From NCBI GenBank assembly GCA_964019055.1, contig OZ025209.1, positions 310,001-374,000 of the forward strand: 64,000 nt of DNA, written 5' to 3'. Source of the DNA: Anthopleura xanthogrammica (lineage: Eukaryota > Cnidaria > Anthozoa > Actiniaria > Actiniidae). A program made the translations under genes and the position numbers. Position 1 is the stretch's first letter. Each line of letters opens with the position of its first letter. The notes under the pieces were generated by a model, which was not told the DNA's origin, ran no database searches, and saw nothing but the letters and a program-made list of their open reading frames with translations. Shown here piece by piece: positions 63,880 to 64,000 of the stretch.

Positions 63880-63960
63880 CCTTGCTGGCAGAGTCTCACC
63901 CCCCCCCCCCCCCCCCCGCCAAGCAAGAGAAAAGAGAAAGATTAAAGTGAGACTAGCAGG
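63880..63960. mobile_element. MITE related to the 58063 palindrome, in NKRF-like intron 1
   Basis: ccttgctggcagagtctcac faces gtgagactagcagg across a C-run and a gaaa-rich core. The end motif gctagcagagtctc is shared with 58063-58159. The flanks gtcaacac / gtcaaaac could be an imperfect 8-bp duplication. Confidence 0.65.
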
Positions 63961-64000
63961 ATATGTCAAAACCCACTTGTTGGTGAATTACTAAAGAAAA

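Overview
The window is AT-rich, intron-rich animal genomic DNA. It has short exons with GT-AG introns, TATA boxes and AATAAA signals, and many miniature transposons and a tRNA-derived SINE family. The gene set points to a cnidarian, probably an anthozoan (sea anemone or coral): tandem group III secreted phospholipases A2, a PAN/apple-EGF secreted protein, tandem one-domain Dickkopf/prokineticin-like peptides, and housekeeping genes close in sequence to vertebrate ones. The organism is inferred, not proven. All gene models were assembled by hand from splice signals, reading phase and family similarity.

Layout. 0-1.6 kb: two tandem secreted PLA2 genes (+), the first missing its 5' exon. 2-6 kb: repeats only. 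6.1-8.0 kb: PAN-EGF secreted protein (-). 10.2-15.3 kb: POP1, the RNase P/MRP subunit, 7 exons (-). It lies head to head, 293 bp apart, with an acyl-protein thioesterase (LYPLA1/2 type, 10 exons, +) at 15.6-21.5 kb. 23.1-30.2 kb: a giant coiled-coil protein (-, 4 exons, 1666 aa) whose basic N-terminus carries SxIP-type EB1-binding motifs. 31.9-37.0 kb: three tandem paralogues (+) encoding ~100-aa secreted peptides with one 10-cysteine colipase-fold domain. 37.8-41.5 kb: phosphoserine phosphatase (+, 7 exons). 41.5-51.4 kb: a gene desert of repeats. 51.5-59.4 kb: an RGS protein of the RZ subfamily (RGS17/19/20 type, 6 exons, +). 61.8-63.1 kb: a conserved-looking, unrecognised mitochondrial membrane protein (-). 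It is separated by only 83 bp from the start of an NKRF-type XRN2-binding/G-patch protein (+), which runs off the right edge.

Functionally there are two tandem secreted-protein clusters (PLA2s and Dkk/prokineticin-like peptides), consistent with gland-cell, venom or signalling secretions. Single-copy housekeeping genes fill the rest: RNA processing (POP1, NKRF-like), depalmitoylation (LYPLA), serine synthesis (PSPH) and G-protein signalling (RGS).

The non-coding fraction is unusually informative. There are at least eight SINE fragments in both orientations, and a G-rich-ended MITE family with exact 8-bp target duplications, one copy nested inside a SINE. There are several near-perfect palindromes, and two cases where a piece of a real exon has been copied into a neighbouring intron (PSPH catalytic motif; coiled-coil exon 2 with its splice donor).
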